This document shows, piece by piece, positions 37,570 through 39,092 of a DNA stretch of 39,092 nucleotides (positions within the stretch are counted from its first letter, which is position 1; the number at the start of each line of letters is the position of its first letter). Both the position numbers and the translations under genes were made by a program. Source of the stretch: Curvivirga aplysinae (GTDB lineage: Bacteria > Pseudomonadota > Alphaproteobacteria > UBA8366 > Aestuariispiraceae); assembly GCF_009711445.1 (NCBI RefSeq), contig NZ_SMMC01000197.1:1-39092 (forward strand), read 5' to 3'. The notes under the pieces are model-generated. The model was not told the DNA's origin and ran no database searches. It saw only the letters and a program-made list of their open reading frames with translations.

Positions 37570-38226
37570 TTAAAAAGGAACGTTAGATTTTATTTTTATT
37601 CTATCGTCACTTTTATGATGGGTGAAGTTTAATTCAGTTGCATGCAATAATAAACGGGAAGACGCTTCAAATGCATCGCCTTTGGCATAAAACGGATCTC
37701 CCAATATAGGATGCCCAAGTGCTTGCATATGAACGCGCAATTGATGACTTCGCCCAGTAACCGGAAATAAGGCTATGCGCGATGTATTATTCACCTCATC
37801 ATGAGCTAGACATTTCCAATGGGTTAAGGCAAATTTTCCTTGCTCATGATCTACGATCTGCTTTGGACGGTTTGGCCAGTCGCAACGCATAGGAAGGTCA
37901 ACACTGCCTTCTTTACCTTCAATTAATCCCCAAACAATCGCTGTGTATGATTTATCTGTTTCTTTATGTTCAAATTGACGGGAAATATCGCGATGTGCCT
38001 CTTTGCTTAAAGCCATCACCATAATCCCAGATGTGTCCATATCAAGACGATGTACAATTGTGGCGTTGGGATATTCAGTTTGTACGCGTGTCGCCAAGCT
38101 ATCCTTATTTTCTTCTGCACGTCCCGGCACAGAGAGTAACCCACTTGGTTTATCTAAGACCAAATAGCTCTCATCTTTATAAAGAATAGTTAGCCCTTCA
38201 TGGGCTGGAGGCGAATAAGCACGCAT
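37570..38226 (-). CDS. rluA: RluA-type RNA pseudouridine synthase
   Basis: A 218-residue pseudouridine synthase. The catalytic aspartate is Asp62 in VHRLDMDTSGIMVMA. The CDWPNRPKQ and GRSHQLRVHMQALGHPILGDPFYA blocks are those of RluA itself, which modifies 23S rRNA position 746 and tRNA position 32 in E. coli. The length equals E. coli RluA and there is no S4 domain, which argues against RluC/RluD. The exact targets here are inferred from the family. Second gene of the PAS - rluA - TfoX_N - yigZ operon. Confidence 0.9.
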   Translation of the reverse strand: MRAYSPPAHEGLTILYKDESYLVLDKPSGLLSVPGRAEENKDSLATRVQTEYPNATIVHRLDMDTSGIMVMALSKEAHRDISRQFEHKETDKSYTAIVWGLIEGKEGSVDLPMRCDWPNRPKQIVDHEQGKFALTHWKCLAHDEVNNTSRIALFPVTGRSHQLRVHMQALGHPILGDPFYAKGDAFEASSRLLLHATELNFTHHKSDDRIKIKSNVPF

Positions 38227-38259
38227 AAGAGGAATCCATCATAAACAAGTTGAGATGTT

Positions 38260-38760
38260 TTATTTGAAATCCTGTACGATGGAAAGAATCTTATTCACAT
38301 GACCGTTTTCATCTTTAAACGGCAAATCAACACTTTCAATCTGAACATGCCCCTTATCAATTGTTGGTAAGGTGCCTTTAAAGACATGTGGCATAAACTC
38401 TTTACAGATCATATCATAATAATGAAATAAATCGCGTTCATAAACCTCTTCATGGTCCCCGCGAACATCCATATGCTTTAGGCGGTCTCGCCCAAGAACG
38501 TCTAAAACATGTTCCCCTTGAAGTTTGTATTTAAAACTTCCATCTTGTTGGCGTTCCGAAACGGACATACGGTTAGAATAAGTGGCGAATTCAATAACAT
38601 CGAAACTTTTCCAATAAGGTACCGGGCAATCACTTTGTGCATCCCGGTTTTGTAACCACCATTGAAAAATATCGATTGTTGCTGCCTGTGATAGTTGTGA
38701 TACAACTTTGAGCGGCTCTACTATGGCATCTCTACCCATTTCTTCCAAACCTGTCGCCAT
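38260..38760 (-). CDS. PAS domain protein (PAS_5 type)
   Basis: A 166-residue soluble protein with the layout of alphaproteobacterial PAS_5 proteins: an IFQWWLQNRDAQSDCPVPYWKSFDVIEF start, FKYKLQGEHVLDVLGRDRLKHMDV, and a C-terminal strand set DLPFKDENGHVNKILSIVQDF. There is no kinase, cyclase or DNA-binding domain, so it is a stand-alone sensor or scaffold of unknown ligand. A strong GGGGAG ribosome binding site precedes ATG 38760. First gene of the operon; rluA starts 33 bases downstream. A perfect inverted repeat lies 32-53 bases upstream of the start. Confidence 0.83.
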   Translation of the reverse strand: MATGLEEMGRDAIVEPLKVVSQLSQAATIDIFQWWLQNRDAQSDCPVPYWKSFDVIEFATYSNRMSVSERQQDGSFKYKLQGEHVLDVLGRDRLKHMDVRGDHEEVYERDLFHYYDMICKEFMPHVFKGTLPTIDKGHVQIESVDLPFKDENGHVNKILSIVQDFK

Positions 38761-38791
38761 TTATCTCCCCGAGAAACTATAGAGTGGCTAT

Positions 38792-38813
38792 ATTACTGTT
38801 TTATAACAGTAAT
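38792..38813. promoter_or_regulatory. Perfect inverted repeat upstream of the PAS gene
   Basis: Arms ATTACTGTT (38792-38800) and AACAGTAAT (38805-38813) around TTAT. Its place just upstream of the operon start suggests an operator or leader hairpin. It lacks a T-run on the minus strand, so it is not a good terminator for an upstream gene. Confidence 0.45.
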
Positions 38814-38851
38814 TTATTTATTATTACTTCACTTATAGTCAGGAAAGAAAC

Positions 38852-38868
38852 TAACGGAATAACCGTTA
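38852..38868. promoter_or_regulatory. Second inverted repeat upstream of the PAS gene
   Basis: TAACGG and CCGTTA arms with a five-base AATAA spacer, about 90-110 bases upstream of ATG 38760. A candidate protein-binding site; unrelated in sequence to the repeat at 38792-38813. Confidence 0.3.
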
Positions 38869-39092
38869 TTGAAATGATCGGTACTGTTCCCAACACAGAA
38901 CAAAACTAGTCACATAGTTAAAGCATCACATAAAATATATTTACGTTGCTTCATTTGCTGACAACACCCCTTCCCTTATGTCGACGAGCAAAAAGAAACA
39001 CCAATAAAGTAATGATATATGCCTCAAAATTCCTAACCAAAACTCACCAATCCATATCAAAGATGTTAGTCGATAAGGCTTTGAACTGTAAA

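Larger units (their letters stand above)
38761..39092. other. 332-base stretch without an assigned gene
   Basis: It holds the upstream region of the PAS operon with the two inverted repeats. A minus-strand frame is open from the window edge for 49 codons to TAA at 38941-38943, with a hydrophobic middle (ISLLYWCFFLLVD). It could be the end of a gene beyond the window, but I recognise nothing in it. Otherwise AT-rich with no gene seen. Confidence 0.5.

Noticed and set aside
38941-39090. 49-codon open frame on the minus strand at the right edge
   Set aside because: It may be the end of a gene outside the window, but no family is recognisable and an open frame of this length can arise by chance in such DNA.
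39063-39092. ATG-started plus-strand frame running off the right edge
   Set aside because: Only ten codons, no ribosome binding site.
1-39092. CRISPR arrays, tRNA/rRNA genes, insertion sequences, phage or toxin-antitoxin genes
   Set aside because: Looked for on both strands; no direct-repeat arrays, transposases, integrases, cloverleaf sequences or small toxin pairs were recognised.

Overview
The window looks like chromosomal DNA from an AT-rich (roughly 40-45 % GC by eye) Gram-negative alphaproteobacterium. This rests on HdaA, a 43-residue aa3-oxidase subunit IV, a PAS_5-type protein, a DUF2066 protein and the linkage purN-purM / DUF2066 - AI-2E permease - hdaA - ppk - ppx / rnd / aspS, which I know from that class. 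I cannot name a genus. No tRNA, rRNA, CRISPR array, transposase, integrase or prophage gene was seen. Most genes are ordinary housekeeping and salvage genes.

Left part (1-15.8 kb). The minus strand opens with two tandem copies of a small two-gene cassette, each an outer-membrane-type lipoprotein plus a secreted protein; the outermost lipoprotein is cut by the window edge. Then come aspS (minus), rnd and a secreted M23 peptidase (plus), and a minus-strand cluster DUF2066 - AI-2E permease - hdaA - CYTH triphosphatase - ppk - ppx. That cluster joins polyphosphate synthesis, polyphosphate breakdown and a DnaA-inactivating protein. Divergent from it are purM-purN and a tiny cytochrome oxidase subunit IV gene that the supplied gene predictions miss.

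Middle part (15.8-22.4 kb). A PhyH-type dioxygenase and an MFS transporter form a two-gene minus-strand unit. They are followed by ndk with a near-ideal terminator, an ABC-F ATPase (plus), a DJ-1/PfpI protein that ends inside the ABC-F stop codon, and a second MFS transporter.

Right part (22.6-39.1 kb). A long plus-strand nucleoside locus encodes a BMP-type nucleoside-binding protein, an ABC ATPase, two permeases, cytidine deaminase, purine nucleoside phosphorylase, deoxyribose-phosphate aldolase, thymidine phosphorylase, phosphopentomutase, a PHYHD1-like dioxygenase, an adenosine/adenine deaminase and a HAD hydrolase. Nucleosides would be imported, deaminated and phosphorolysed. The (deoxy)ribose 1-phosphate would be isomerised and the deoxyribose part split to acetaldehyde and glyceraldehyde 3-phosphate. 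The dioxygenase is the member without a textbook role. Downstream is an acetolactate-synthase-like TPP enzyme broken by a one-base frameshift, then a minus-strand operon PAS protein - rluA - TfoX_N protein - YigZ.

The most interesting points are the dioxygenase inside the nucleoside operon, the CYTH gene inside the hdaA-ppk cluster, the duplicated envelope cassette, the frameshifted TPP enzyme, and palindromes in front of the nucleoside ABC ATPase and the PfpI gene.
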